The notes under the pieces: model-generated | The model's input: the letters and a program-made list of their open reading frames with translations, nothing else | Databases searched by the model: none | Told to the model about the DNA's origin: nothing | NCBI RefSeq assembly: GCF_000381925.1 | Contig: NZ_KB907309.1 | Span: 372,001-436,000 of the forward strand | DNA: 64,000 bases | Direction: 5' to 3' | Source: Nocardia sp. BMG111209 | Lineage (GTDB): Bacteria > Actinomycetota > Actinomycetes > Mycobacteriales > Mycobacteriaceae | Part shown: positions 46,266-54,813 of the stretch, piece by piece | Layout: every line of letters starts with the position of its first letter | How positions within the stretch are numbered: position 1 is the first letter of the stretch | Made by a program: the position numbers and the translations under genes

Positions 46266-47186
46266 TCAGTGCGGGACCCGGACCCCGGACAGCTTCGCCG
46301 GATTGGCGAGATCGTATGCGCCGCAGACTGTTTCACCGTCCACCGCGAAGGCGATCACCCGCGCCGGGGTACCCGGGCGGCCGTCGTGCGAGGCCCGCTC
46401 GTGGATCAGCAGGCCGACCTCGCCGTTGACCCGCACGACCGCGCAGTCCGGGGCATCGGGTGCGAGGCTGATCCCGTACCGGCCCAGCAGGCCGAGGGTG
46501 AGGTCGGCGAATCCCGGCGCGCCCACGACCCCGCGCAGGGCCGCGTGGGTGACCCCGCCCGCGTCGGCCATGTACCGGGCCTCCGGATGCAGCGCCGTCT
46601 GCACGGCGTCGCGATCCCCGGACTCCAGGGCCGTCAGCAGCCGGTGCACCGCCGCGGCGTGCGCGGCATCGGCGACCGGGGCGGGCAGGCCGACGAGCAC
46701 GGCCCGCGCGGCCGTGGCCGCCGCCGTCACCGTTTCCTCGGTGCAGTCGAGGATCGATGCGACGGTCGCGGCCGGCATCGCGAGCCCGTCGTGCAGCACC
46801 GATGCCAGCCGGGACACCGGCTCCAGGACGTCCAGTGCGATCATCGTCACGAAACGGCAGTCACGGCGGCGCGCAACGGTTTCCAGCAGTTCGGGGCGGC
46901 CGGAGGGCGCCGGGCCGGTGACGATCGGCTCCGGAAGCCACTGTCCCACATAGTTTTCCCGCCGGACCGCGGCAGTACGCAACTGCTCCAGGCAGATCCG
47001 GGCGATCACCGCGGTCAGCCATTCGCGCAGGTCCTCGATCTCGTACTGCGGGGTGGTGGCCAGCCGCAGCCAGGTCTCCTCGACCGCACTCCCGGCGCCC
47101 ACGACACTGCCCGTGGACCGGTAGGCCACCGAGAACAGATGTGGCCGATGGGATTCGAACAGATCGGCGACGAGTGCGGAGACCAT
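46266..47186 (-). CDS. ECF41-type sigma factor with SnoaL-like C-terminal domain
   Basis: 306-aa extracytoplasmic-function sigma factor. ATG at 47186. Region 2 (LFESHRPHLFSVAYRSTG to REWLTAVIARICLEQLRTA) lacks the usual acidic DAEDAVQE patch (here GAGSAVEE). The ECF41 linker YVGQWLPEP is present. Region 4 is diverged. The C-terminal 120 residues form a SnoaL-like domain containing the ECF41 marks in altered form: MADAGGVTHA in place of DGGGK and NPAKLSGV in place of NPDKL. That domain acts as a fused regulator in ECF41 proteins. It is adjacent to an AhpD-like partner gene with a matching promoter, but a hairpin lies between the two. Confidence 0.86.
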   Translation of the reverse strand: MVSALVADLFESHRPHLFSVAYRSTGSVVGAGSAVEETWLRLATTPQYEIEDLREWLTAVIARICLEQLRTAAVRRENYVGQWLPEPIVTGPAPSGRPELLETVARRRDCRFVTMIALDVLEPVSRLASVLHDGLAMPAATVASILDCTEETVTAAATAARAVLVGLPAPVADAAHAAAVHRLLTALESGDRDAVQTALHPEARYMADAGGVTHAALRGVVGAPGFADLTLGLLGRYGISLAPDAPDCAVVRVNGEVGLLIHERASHDGRPGTPARVIAFAVDGETVCGAYDLANPAKLSGVRVPH

Positions 47187-47227
47187 TGCGCTGATTCTAC
47201 GGCGGCGCGCCGACACCCCCGACCGCC

Positions 47228-47250
47228 GCCTCCCGCCGACGGCGGGAGGC
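47228..47250 (-). terminator. Terminator between ahpD-like gene and ECF41 gene
   Basis: Perfect 10-bp stem GCCTCCCGCC / GGCGGGAGGC with a GAC loop, 14 bases after the AhpD-like stop. The ECF41 gene probably has its own promoter. Confidence 0.8.
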
Positions 47251-47263
47251 CCTGTGGTAATGA

Positions 47264-47737
47264 TCAGTCGAACTGACCGGGCTCGTAGCCGCCCGCCGGG
47301 GTGCGGGCGATCACGTTGAGCCGGTTGTAGGCGTTGATCAGCGCCACGGTCGCGATCAGCGCGCCGATCTGGTCGTCGTCGAAATGCTTGCGCACCTGAT
47401 CCCAGGTCGCGTCCGAGACGCCCTCATGGGCGTCGGCGATCCGGGTGCCCTCCTCGGCCAGGGCCAGCGCGGCCCGTTCCGCCTCGGTGAACACGGTGGC
47501 CTCCCGCCACGTCGCGACCAGGTTCAGCCGCAGCCAGGTCTCCCCCGCCGCCACGGCGTCCTTGGCGTGCATATCGGTGCAGAATCCACAGCCGTTGATC
47601 TGGCTGGCGCGCAGCTTCACCAGTTCCTGGATCTCGTGCGGCAGGGTCGACTCGGAGACGGCCTGACCGGCGGCGTTCAGCCGCTTGGTGAACTTGGCCG
47701 CGGCGGGGCTGGCGAACACGTTGAATCGGGCTTCCAT
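47264..47737 (-). CDS. AhpD-like carboxymuconolactone decarboxylase-family protein
   Basis: 157-aa protein of the CMD/AhpD fold, probable target of the ECF41 sigma factor. ATG at 47737 is preferred over the GTG at 47740 by spacing from GAGGAAGGA. The redox centre is Cys50-Gly-Phe-Cys53 with His57 (QINGCGFCTDMHAKDA), the AhpD peroxidase signature. Typical substrates are peroxides through lipoylated partners, but the physiological role of ECF41-linked CMD proteins is not known. Its promoter at 47799-47825 matches the ECF41 consensus exactly. Confidence 0.92.
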   Translation of the reverse strand: MEARFNVFASPAAAKFTKRLNAAGQAVSESTLPHEIQELVKLRASQINGCGFCTDMHAKDAVAAGETWLRLNLVATWREATVFTEAERAALALAEEGTRIADAHEGVSDATWDQVRKHFDDDQIGALIATVALINAYNRLNVIARTPAGGYEPGQFD

Positions 47738-47798
47738 CACGATGTCCTTCCTCGAAGGTGGTGCGCCGCGCGGTGGCGCGGCGCCCGTACATCAAGGT

Positions 47799-47825
47799 GA
47801 CGATGTGGCCCGACGGGCTGTGACA
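47799..47825 (-). promoter_or_regulatory. ECF41 promoter
   Basis: On the minus strand: TGTCACA (-35), 16 nt, CGTC (-10). Spacing and both elements equal the described ECF41 consensus TGTCACA-N16-CGTC. It lies 62 bases before the ahpD-like start. Confidence 0.85.
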
Positions 47826-47844
47826 TCCCCGCCGGTGACCCGCA

Positions 47845-48138
47845 TCACAGCGGAACGGGCCGCAGCCGCTCGGTGTAGACCGCGGCGCGGCCCAGGGCGT
47901 CGTCGGCCGCGTCGAGCTCGATCGACGTCTCCTCCAGGATCTCGACGGCCCCGGCGATGCAGTAGCCGGGCGTGGTCAGGGCACCGATCCCCGGGGTGTC
48001 CAGGAGTACGCCCGCACGCGGTAACGCCCGATAATCATCGGCGAGTGCGGCCACCTCGGCCCGCAACGCCGCGAGCCGGTCACGCAGTTCGGCCCGCCGC
48101 CGGTCCAGCGCGATCGGATCCACACTCACCTCGTTCAT
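47845..48138 (-). CDS. Short coiled-coil hypothetical protein
   Basis: 97-aa protein. ATG at 48138. Residues 10-40 form a coiled coil (DRRRAELRDRLAALRAEVAALADDYRAL); the rest is helical (GYCIAGAVEILEETSIELDAADDALGRAAVYTERL). No family is recognised. It lies 39 bp downstream of the SDR gene on the same strand and may be cotranscribed. Function unknown. Confidence 0.6.
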   Translation of the reverse strand: MNEVSVDPIALDRRRAELRDRLAALRAEVAALADDYRALPRAGVLLDTPGIGALTTPGYCIAGAVEILEETSIELDAADDALGRAAVYTERLRPVPL

Positions 48139-48177
48139 GCCCCCAGCATGCCCGGAACCGGCGGTCCCGGTCCGGGT

Positions 48178-49062
48178 TCAGCGCTCGGCGAACGAGAAGG
48201 TGACCTTGGTGAGTTGCTCGGACAGTTCCCACAGCCCGCGGGCGGTCGCCTCGTCGCGCGAGGCGGCCGAGGACGTGCAGCGGACCGGGTAGCCACGCGC
48301 GCCACCCAGGCCGGTGGGGCCGTAGTACCCGCCGGGCTCGACGTCGGTGGCAGTAGCGGCGTACAGCGAGCCGAGCGCCCCCATCTCGGCGCTCTGCGCC
48401 AGGAAGCGGTTGCCGAGCACCATCACCTTGTCCATGAAGGTCTCGGTGTGCGACTGCAGGTCGGTGGCGGCGTAGCCCGGATGGGCGGCCAGCGCCAGCT
48501 TCGTCGATCCGGCGGCGGCGAGCCGGCGCTGCAGTTCGTAGGTGAACAGCAGATTCGCCAGCTTCGCCTGCCCGTAGGCCGCCCAGCGGCTGTACCGGCG
48601 CTGTTCCCAGTTCAGGTCGGCAAGATCGATCTTGCCGACGGCGTGCGCGCTGCTGGCGACCGTCACCACCCGATCCGCGATCTTGTCCAGCAACAGGCCG
48701 GTCAGCGCGAAATGGCCCAGGTGGTTCGTGCCGATCTGCATCTCGAAGCCGTCGGCGGTGCGGCGCAGCGGCACCGCCATCACGCCGGCGTTGTTGATCA
48801 GCACGTCGGCGCGGTCCACCGACGCGGCGAACTCCCGCACCGACGCCAGATCCGCCAGGTCCAGGCGGCGAACCTGGGCCCGCTCACCGATGGAATTGGC
48901 GACCGACCGGGCCTTCACCTCGTCGCGACAGGCCATGATCACCTGTGCTCCGGCCGCGGCCAGTGCCCGCGCGGTGACCGCGCCGAGCCCGCTGTTCGCA
49001 CCGGTGACGATGATCGTGCGTCCGCTCTGATCCGGAATGTTCGACGTATCCCAACGACTCAC
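48178..49062 (-). CDS. Short-chain dehydrogenase/reductase
   Basis: 294-aa SDR of the retinol dehydrogenase-like type. GTG at 49062 with GAGGAGG upstream. NAD(P) motif TGANSGLGAVTARALAAAGA, then LDLADLASVREFA, NNAGVM, and the catalytic YGQAK with Ser upstream in VASSAH. It probably acts on a lipophilic substrate. Downstream of the NRPS gene with an 86-bp gap that contains a hairpin, so membership in the siderophore operon is uncertain. Confidence 0.9.
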   Translation of the reverse strand: MSRWDTSNIPDQSGRTIIVTGANSGLGAVTARALAAAGAQVIMACRDEVKARSVANSIGERAQVRRLDLADLASVREFAASVDRADVLINNAGVMAVPLRRTADGFEMQIGTNHLGHFALTGLLLDKIADRVVTVASSAHAVGKIDLADLNWEQRRYSRWAAYGQAKLANLLFTYELQRRLAAAGSTKLALAAHPGYAATDLQSHTETFMDKVMVLGNRFLAQSAEMGALGSLYAATATDVEPGGYYGPTGLGGARGYPVRCTSSAASRDEATARGLWELSEQLTKVTFSFAER

Positions 49063-49087
49063 GCCGCCTCCTCGCCCGTGGTTCGCG

Positions 49088-49106
49088 GCGCCCGCCCGGC
49101 GGGCGC
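49088..49106 (-). terminator. Hairpin after NRPS gene
   Basis: GCGCCCG (49088-49094) with CGGGCGC (49100-49106), 5-nt loop, about 43 bases after the NRPS stop. Confidence 0.45.
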
Positions 49107-49148
49107 AGCGGCGCGCCCGCGCCGCGGGCCCGCCTTCTGGCCACGAGT

Positions 49149-52100
49149 CTAGCGGGTGGCCGCCACGACCTCGTCGTCGCTCATCGCGGCGACCTCCAGA
49201 TACAGGCCGGCGACGGTGTCCAGCCGCCCGGCGGGTTCGCGCTGCGAAAGCCGTTGCGCCAGACCGGCGACGGTGCGGGTGGCGAACAGATCCGACACCA
49301 CCGCGCCGGGCACGTCCAGCCATTCCCGCACCCGCGCGACGACCGTGGTGGCCAGCACGGAATCGCCGCCGAGCGCGAAGAAGTCGTCGGTGACGCCGAC
49401 CTCGGCGCGTTGCAGGACCGCGGCCACGATATCGGCCAGGGCCCGCTCGACATCCGTTCGCGCCGCGACGAATTCGTGTTCCGCCGCGGATTCCGCGAGC
49501 AGCGCCAGGACCGCGCGGCGATCCGGTTTGCCGTTCGGGGTCAACGGAAGTCGCGGCAGCACCGCGAGCCGGGACGGGACCATGTAGTCCGGCAGCAGCT
49601 CCGCGAGGACCCCGAGCGTCTCGTCCGGAGGCAGGACCATGCCGTCGGCGGCCACCACCACGGCCGCGAGTTTTGGTGCGGCCGAACCGATCACGGCGGC
49701 GACAGCGTGCCGGACCCCGGGCAGCGCGCGCAGCGCGCTCTCCACCTCGCCGAGTTCCACCCGATAACCGCGCAACTTCACCTGATGGTCGGCGCGGCCG
49801 AAGAACTCCAGGATCCCGTCCGGCCGGTAGCGGGCCAGATCGCCGGTGCGGTACCAGCGCAGACCGGCGTATTCGACGAACCGGTCGGCGGTGCGCTCCG
49901 GCTCGTTGCGGTAACCCGCCGCCACACCCGCGCCGCCGATCCACAGCTCGCCGGTCACCCAGTCCGGGCAGTCCTGCCCGGCCGGATCCACCACCCGGCA
50001 GCGCACGTTGCGCAGCGGGGTCCCGTACGGAATCGCCTTCCAGTCCTGTGGAACCCGCGCCCCGGCGACCTCGCAGACGGTCGAATGGATGGCCGTCTCG
50101 GTGGCGCCGCCGAGGCCGGCGAACCGGCAGCCGGGGGCGACCGCGGCCAGGCGGCCGGGCAGTGCGACGTCCACCCAGTCCCCGCCGAGCAGCACCGCGC
50201 GCAGCGAGTCGAGCGGGATGTCACCGGCGGCGGTGAGCACCATGTCCAGCAGGCTGGGCACGCAGTTGAGCACGCTGATCCGGTGCCGGGTGATCAACTC
50301 CACCCAACGGGCCGGTTCGCTACGCTGCGCGGCATCCACCGCGACCACCGCGCCACCCGCGCTGAACAGGCCGAACAGGTCGTACACCGAGAGGTCGAAC
50401 TCCAGCGCCGACAGCGCCAGCGCGCGGTCGGCCGGGCCGATCGCGAACCGGTCGTTCAGGTCATCGATGGTGTTCATCGCGGCCCGGTGCGGTACCTCGA
50501 CGCCCTTGGGCACACCGGTCGAGCCGGAGGTGAACAGCACGTAGGAGATCTGCTCCGGATCCGGGAACACCGGTTCCGGCAGCGGCTGCGGATGGATGCG
50601 CGCGGCCGCGAGCGTCAGGGTCGGCAGCGCCGCGATCGTCTCGGCCGCAGTGATCGCGGCGACCACATCCCCGACGCGGAGGATCTCGGCCCGCCGGGCC
50701 GACGGCTGATCGGCGCCGATCGGCACATACACCGCACCCGCCGCCAGCACACCGAGCGTCGCGACCACCTGGTCGGGGCCCTTGGGCAGCTGCACCGCGA
50801 CCGCGTCCCCCGGCCGCACCCCGGCGGCGCGCAGGGCGCCCGCCACCGTCAGCGCCTCGGCGGCCAGTTCGCCGTAGGTCTGCCGATGCGTACGGTCCGT
50901 AGATTCCCAGATCAGCGCCGGGGCATCGGGTTCGGCGGCCGCGTGGGTGAAGAAGCCGGTGTGCAGGGTTCTTCCGGACACCGGACCGTCGGTGGCGTTG
51001 GCCCGCGCCCGGATCCGGGCCTGCTCCGCCGGAAGTCGCACGCCCGCAGCGGTATCCCAGCCGGTACCCGGTTCGGGGGATTCGGTGGCAAGTGCGGTGA
51101 TCGCGGCGAGGTAGCCGTCGAACATGGTCTCCACCATGCCGGGCGGGAAGGCGGTCGCGCGGACGTCCCAGTTCAGCAGCAGCCCGCCGCGCACCTCGGT
51201 GACCTGCGCGTCCAGCAGGACCTGCGGGCCCTGCGAGATGATCCAGACCGGATCGCCGAAGGTCTCGGTGACCACGTCCGCGAACAGCTCGCCGAGGTTC
51301 AGCGCACTGGTGTAGACGATCGGGGCCAGCACCGGCTCACCTCGGGAACGGCCCAGATCGCGCAACACCTCCAGCCCGGAGTACGCGGAATGCGCTCCGG
51401 CGGCGTGCATCCGGCGTTGCAGCGCGGCGGCCCGCTCGAAGACGGTGGCGGGTTCGGTGACATCCACCTCCAGCAGCACCGACGAGGTGAAGTCGCCGAC
51501 CACGCCACCGACCTCCGGATGTACCGGCTCCCGATGGAACAGCGGCAGATTCAGCAGGAAGCGGCGCTGCGCCGACCAGCCCCCGATGGTGTCGGCGAAG
51601 ATCGAGGCCAGGGCCATCGCGGGGGTGACGCCGCGCGCGTGCGCGGTGGCGAACACCCGCGCCTTCTCCGCCGGCGGCAGCCAATGATGGTGGCGCACGG
51701 TGCTGTTGCCGGTCTCGGTGGCGGCCGAGCGCGGAAGTTCCGGCGCGCCGGGCAGTTCCGGCAGCCGCTCCTGCCACCAGCGGCGGGCCCGCTCCCGCTC
51801 TCCGGCCGTGGCCCGGCCACCCGGATCGGCGAGGTACTCCCGGAAGGTGTAGGTCACCGGCGGCAACGTCTCGCCGCGGTAGAGCCGGGCCAGATCCGCG
51901 ATGAGGACGCGATAGCTCATCGCGTCGGCGGCCAGCATGTCGACGTCCAGATGCAGCCGGGTTCGGTCGCCGGGCAGCAAGGTCGCGGCGATGTCGACGA
52001 CCTGGCCCTCCTCGACCGCGAGTCGCTGATGGGTCCGGCTGTGCCGCAACGACTCCAGTGTCGCGTCGACCTCGGCCGCCGCGGCCTGTCGCAGATCGGT

Positions 52101-52937
52101 GACACTCCACACCGGCCGGCCCGGCGCCGCGAGTGTCTGCTGCTGCCCGTCCGGCCGGAACCGGGTGCGCAGCATGGGATGCCGCTGCACCAGCGCCGCC
52201 ACCGCCGCCCCGAGGCGCTCGGGATCGACCGCGCCACCGTCGAATTCGATGTACAGATGCGCGGCCACCTCCCCGAGCCGCTGCTCGGCCGAGCGGCCGA
52301 TCCAGTACGCGTGCTGCATGGGGGCCAAGGGGAACGGGGAGCCGTCGTCGGTTACCGCGGGTACATCGGCGACCGCCTCGGATGTGTCGTCGATCGCCGC
52401 AGGTGTGCGGTCGGCCGACACGGTCGCGCCGCCGGCCACCATGGGTTCACAACTGGTCGCTGTCGGCGTGCCGCCGGCCACCATGGGCCCACCACCGGCC
52501 GTGGGAGTACCGCCGCTCGCCACGGATGCGCCACCGGCCGCCGTGAATGCACCACTGGTCGCCGTGGGGCCACCACCGGTCGCCTTCGTGGGTGTGCCGC
52601 CGGCCGCCATGAGTCCGGCACTGATCGCCGGGGATGCGCTGCCGGTCGCGGTGGGTGTGCCGTCGGCCGGGGCGGCGGAATCCGCGGTGCCGCCGAGCAT
52701 TCGGAGCCAGTCGGCGACGGTGGGTGTGGCGGCGAGTTGCGCGAAGTTGACGTCGATACCGCGTTTGCGCCACCCGCCCGCGAGTTTCATGGTGCGAATC
52801 GAGTCCAGGCCCAGCTGGATCAGGTCGTCTTCGTCGGCGATATCCGTTGCCTCGATACCGAGTTGCGCCGCGACGGCCGCCCGGATCTCGTCGCGCTCGA
52901 TGCCGTCACCCTCACCGGGTAGCTGTGCTGACTCCAT
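49149..52937 (-). CDS. MbtB-type nonribosomal peptide synthetase (ArCP-Cy-A-PCP)
   Basis: 1262-aa NRPS module that should take salicylate from the MbtA-like ligase and condense it with Cys, Ser or Thr, then close an oxazoline or thiazoline ring. ATG at 52937 is preferred because of AAGGAG upstream and because the frame above overlaps an IdeR box. Order: aryl carrier (Ser46 in LGLDSIRTM), a repetitive linker (83-200, GGTPTATG-like), cyclisation domain with DMLAADAMS (Asp333, Asp338, Ser341), adenylation domain (SGSTGVPKGVE to GYRVELGEVESAL), and carrier (Ser1193 in GGDSVL). No thioesterase. Hand-read A-domain code is D-L-Y-N-L-G-L-I-H-K. It is divergent from mbtA with an IdeR-like box. Confidence 0.9.
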   Translation of the reverse strand: MESAQLPGEGDGIERDEIRAAVAAQLGIEATDIADEDDLIQLGLDSIRTMKLAGGWRKRGIDVNFAQLAATPTVADWLRMLGGTADSAAPADGTPTATGSASPAISAGLMAAGGTPTKATGGGPTATSGAFTAAGGASVASGGTPTAGGGPMVAGGTPTATSCEPMVAGGATVSADRTPAAIDDTSEAVADVPAVTDDGSPFPLAPMQHAYWIGRSAEQRLGEVAAHLYIEFDGGAVDPERLGAAVAALVQRHPMLRTRFRPDGQQQTLAAPGRPVWSVTDLRQAAAAEVDATLESLRHSRTHQRLAVEEGQVVDIAATLLPGDRTRLHLDVDMLAADAMSYRVLIADLARLYRGETLPPVTYTFREYLADPGGRATAGERERARRWWQERLPELPGAPELPRSAATETGNSTVRHHHWLPPAEKARVFATAHARGVTPAMALASIFADTIGGWSAQRRFLLNLPLFHREPVHPEVGGVVGDFTSSVLLEVDVTEPATVFERAAALQRRMHAAGAHSAYSGLEVLRDLGRSRGEPVLAPIVYTSALNLGELFADVVTETFGDPVWIISQGPQVLLDAQVTEVRGGLLLNWDVRATAFPPGMVETMFDGYLAAITALATESPEPGTGWDTAAGVRLPAEQARIRARANATDGPVSGRTLHTGFFTHAAAEPDAPALIWESTDRTHRQTYGELAAEALTVAGALRAAGVRPGDAVAVQLPKGPDQVVATLGVLAAGAVYVPIGADQPSARRAEILRVGDVVAAITAAETIAALPTLTLAAARIHPQPLPEPVFPDPEQISYVLFTSGSTGVPKGVEVPHRAAMNTIDDLNDRFAIGPADRALALSALEFDLSVYDLFGLFSAGGAVVAVDAAQRSEPARWVELITRHRISVLNCVPSLLDMVLTAAGDIPLDSLRAVLLGGDWVDVALPGRLAAVAPGCRFAGLGGATETAIHSTVCEVAGARVPQDWKAIPYGTPLRNVRCRVVDPAGQDCPDWVTGELWIGGAGVAAGYRNEPERTADRFVEYAGLRWYRTGDLARYRPDGILEFFGRADHQVKLRGYRVELGEVESALRALPGVRHAVAAVIGSAAPKLAAVVVAADGMVLPPDETLGVLAELLPDYMVPSRLAVLPRLPLTPNGKPDRRAVLALLAESAAEHEFVAARTDVERALADIVAAVLQRAEVGVTDDFFALGGDSVLATTVVARVREWLDVPGAVVSDLFATRTVAGLAQRLSQREPAGRLDTVAGLYLEVAAMSDDEVVAATR

Positions 52938-52989
52938 CTCCGCGTCACTCCTTGCTCTGGCCGATCGTCGATCAGCGTAGCCCATTGAG

Positions 52990-53008
52990 ATAGGGTTGCC
53001 TAACCTTT
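52990..53008. promoter_or_regulatory. IdeR-like iron box between NRPS and mbtA
   Basis: ATAGGGTTGCCTAACCTTT matches about 13 of 19 positions of the IdeR consensus TTAGGTTAGGCTAACCTAA. It sits in the divergent promoter region, 53 bases before the NRPS start and 43 before the mbtA start, so one box could repress both genes. Confidence 0.75.
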
Positions 53009-53051
53009 GTAATCAGACCCTCAGTAACCTGTCGACCGTGAGGCAGCGCCC

Positions 53052-54671
53052 GTGACATCCCTCTCTCCCACCGCCGAGACGCACCGCGACGGCTTCGTGC
53101 CGATCCCCGCCGAGGCCGCCGCCGCCTACCGTGCCGCCGGGTACTGGACCGGGCAGACCCTCGGTGACCTGCTCCGGACGGCCGCTCGGCGGTGGCCCGG
53201 CCGACCGGCCCTGCACGATGCGGACGGGGTCCGCGACTACGCCCGGCTCGATGCCGACGCCGACGCGATGGCCCACGGCTTCCGGGCCCACGGCATCGCG
53301 GCCGGCGATCGGGTGCTGGTGCAACTGCCGAATGTGCCGGAATTCGTGCCGATCCTGTTCGGGCTGTTGCGCGCCGGTGCGATCCCGGTGCTGGCCCTGC
53401 CCGCGCACCGGCGCGCCGAGATCGAACATCTGGCCGCGTTGTCCGGCGCGGTCGCCTACGTGATCGCCGATCGGGTGGGCGATTTCGACTACCGCGAGCT
53501 GGCGGCCACCCTCCGGGAGCAGGTCGGCAGTCTGCGCCGGGTCTTCGTCCTCGGCGATCCGGGACCGTTCACGGATCTGGCAACGGTTGCGGCCGAGGGT
53601 GATTCGCTGCCGGAACCGGCGGCCGACGAGATCGCGCTGATGCTGGTGTCCGGCGGCACCACCGGCCTGCCGAAGCTGATCGCCCGCACCCACGACGACT
53701 ACGCCTTCAACGCCAGGGAGAGCGCGGCGGTCTGCGCACTCGGGCCGGACGACGTCTATCTCGCGACTCTGCCCGCGGCACACAACTTCCCGCTCGCCTG
53801 CCCCGGAATCCTGGGTGCGATCACGGTGGGGGCCTCGATCGCCTTCACCGCCGATCCCAGCCCGGAGGCGGCCTTCGCGGCGATCGCGCGCCATCGGGCC
53901 ACGGTCACCGCGGTCGTACCCCCGCTGGCCCAATTGTGGTGCGCCGCCGTCGAATGGGAGGAGGCGGACCTGTCGTCGCTGCGGTTGTTGCAGGTGGGAG
54001 GGGCACGGCTGGCGGATGTCAACGCGCGCGAGGTGCGGCCCGCGCTGGGGGCGCAGTTGCAGCAGGTGTTCGGCATGGCCGAGGGCCTGCTGAACTACAC
54101 CCGCCTCGACGACGCCGACGATCTCGTCTGCACCACCCAGGGCCGGCCGCTGTCGCCCGCCGACGAACTGCGGGTCGTCGACGCCGACGGCAACGATGTG
54201 GCGCCGGGTGCGGAGGGTGAGCTGCTGGTCCGCGGGCCGTACACGATCCGCGGTTACTACCGTGCGCCGGAACACAATTCCCGCGCGTTCACCTCGGACG
54301 GCTTCTACCGCAGCGGTGATCTGGTGCGGCGGCTGCCCACCGGGCACCTGATCGTGTCCGGCCGGATCAAGGACGTGATCAACCGCGGCGGGGAGAACGT
54401 CTCCTGCGACGAGCTCGAGGAACATCTGCTGGCCCATCCGGCCGTCCGGCACGCCGCCGCGGTGGGCCTGCCGGATGCCGCGCTCGGCGAGAAGGTCTGC
54501 GCCGTCCTCGTTGTCGACGGCGACGCACCCACGCTGGCGGAGATCAAACGCTTCCTCACCGAACGCGGCCTGGCCGCCTTCAAACTGCCCGACCTGCTGC
54601 GCACCACCGACGCCCTGCCGCTCACCGCGGTCGGCAAGATCGACAAGAAGGTGCTGCGAGCGACCCTGTGA
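53052..54671 (+). CDS. mbtA: Salicyl/aryl-AMP ligase
   Basis: 539-aa adenylate-forming enzyme that activates salicylate (or 2,3-dihydroxybenzoate) and loads it on the aryl carrier. GTG at 53052. Family marks: the P-loop-like VSGGTTGLPKLIARTHDDY, LPAAHNFPLACPG, QVFGMAEGLLNYTRLDD, DGFYRSGDLVRRLPTGHLIVSGRIKDVINRGGENVS, and the C-terminal lysine in LTAVGKIDKKVLR. It resembles MbtA and DhbE. Divergent from the NRPS over an IdeR-like box, so iron-repressed. It ends at a strong hairpin. Salicylate is the likely substrate because a salicylate synthase is adjacent. Confidence 0.93.
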   Translation: MTSLSPTAETHRDGFVPIPAEAAAAYRAAGYWTGQTLGDLLRTAARRWPGRPALHDADGVRDYARLDADADAMAHGFRAHGIAAGDRVLVQLPNVPEFVPILFGLLRAGAIPVLALPAHRRAEIEHLAALSGAVAYVIADRVGDFDYRELAATLREQVGSLRRVFVLGDPGPFTDLATVAAEGDSLPEPAADEIALMLVSGGTTGLPKLIARTHDDYAFNARESAAVCALGPDDVYLATLPAAHNFPLACPGILGAITVGASIAFTADPSPEAAFAAIARHRATVTAVVPPLAQLWCAAVEWEEADLSSLRLLQVGGARLADVNAREVRPALGAQLQQVFGMAEGLLNYTRLDDADDLVCTTQGRPLSPADELRVVDADGNDVAPGAEGELLVRGPYTIRGYYRAPEHNSRAFTSDGFYRSGDLVRRLPTGHLIVSGRIKDVINRGGENVSCDELEEHLLAHPAVRHAAAVGLPDAALGEKVCAVLVVDGDAPTLAEIKRFLTERGLAAFKLPDLLRTTDALPLTAVGKIDKKVLRATL

Positions 54672-54681
54672 CGCACCGGAA

Positions 54682-54711
54682 CCGGCCCGGCGACAACGGA
54701 AGCCGGGCCGG
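54682..54711 (+). terminator. mbtA terminator
   Basis: Perfect 10-bp stem CCGGCCCGGC / GCCGGGCCGG with a 10-nt loop, starting 10 bases after the mbtA stop. Confidence 0.8.
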
Positions 54712-54764
54712 AGCCGTCGGCTCGCGTCACCGTCACTTCGGAACATGCTGCTGGACAACGGCAA

Positions 54765-54803
54765 CGGGCACCGAGGCAGTGGCGCAGCCACCCTCGGTGC
54801 CCG
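54765..54803 (-). terminator. mbtI terminator
   Basis: Perfect 12-bp stem CGGGCACCGAGG / CCTCGGTGCCCG with a 15-nt loop, 10 bases after the stop of the minus-strand salicylate synthase gene. Confidence 0.8.
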
Positions 54804-54813
54804 ATGGCGTCGC

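Noticed and set aside
49254..52922. 1222-aa plus-strand frame opposite the NRPS gene
   Set aside because: Antisense shadow; the minus-strand NRPS contains all core motifs.
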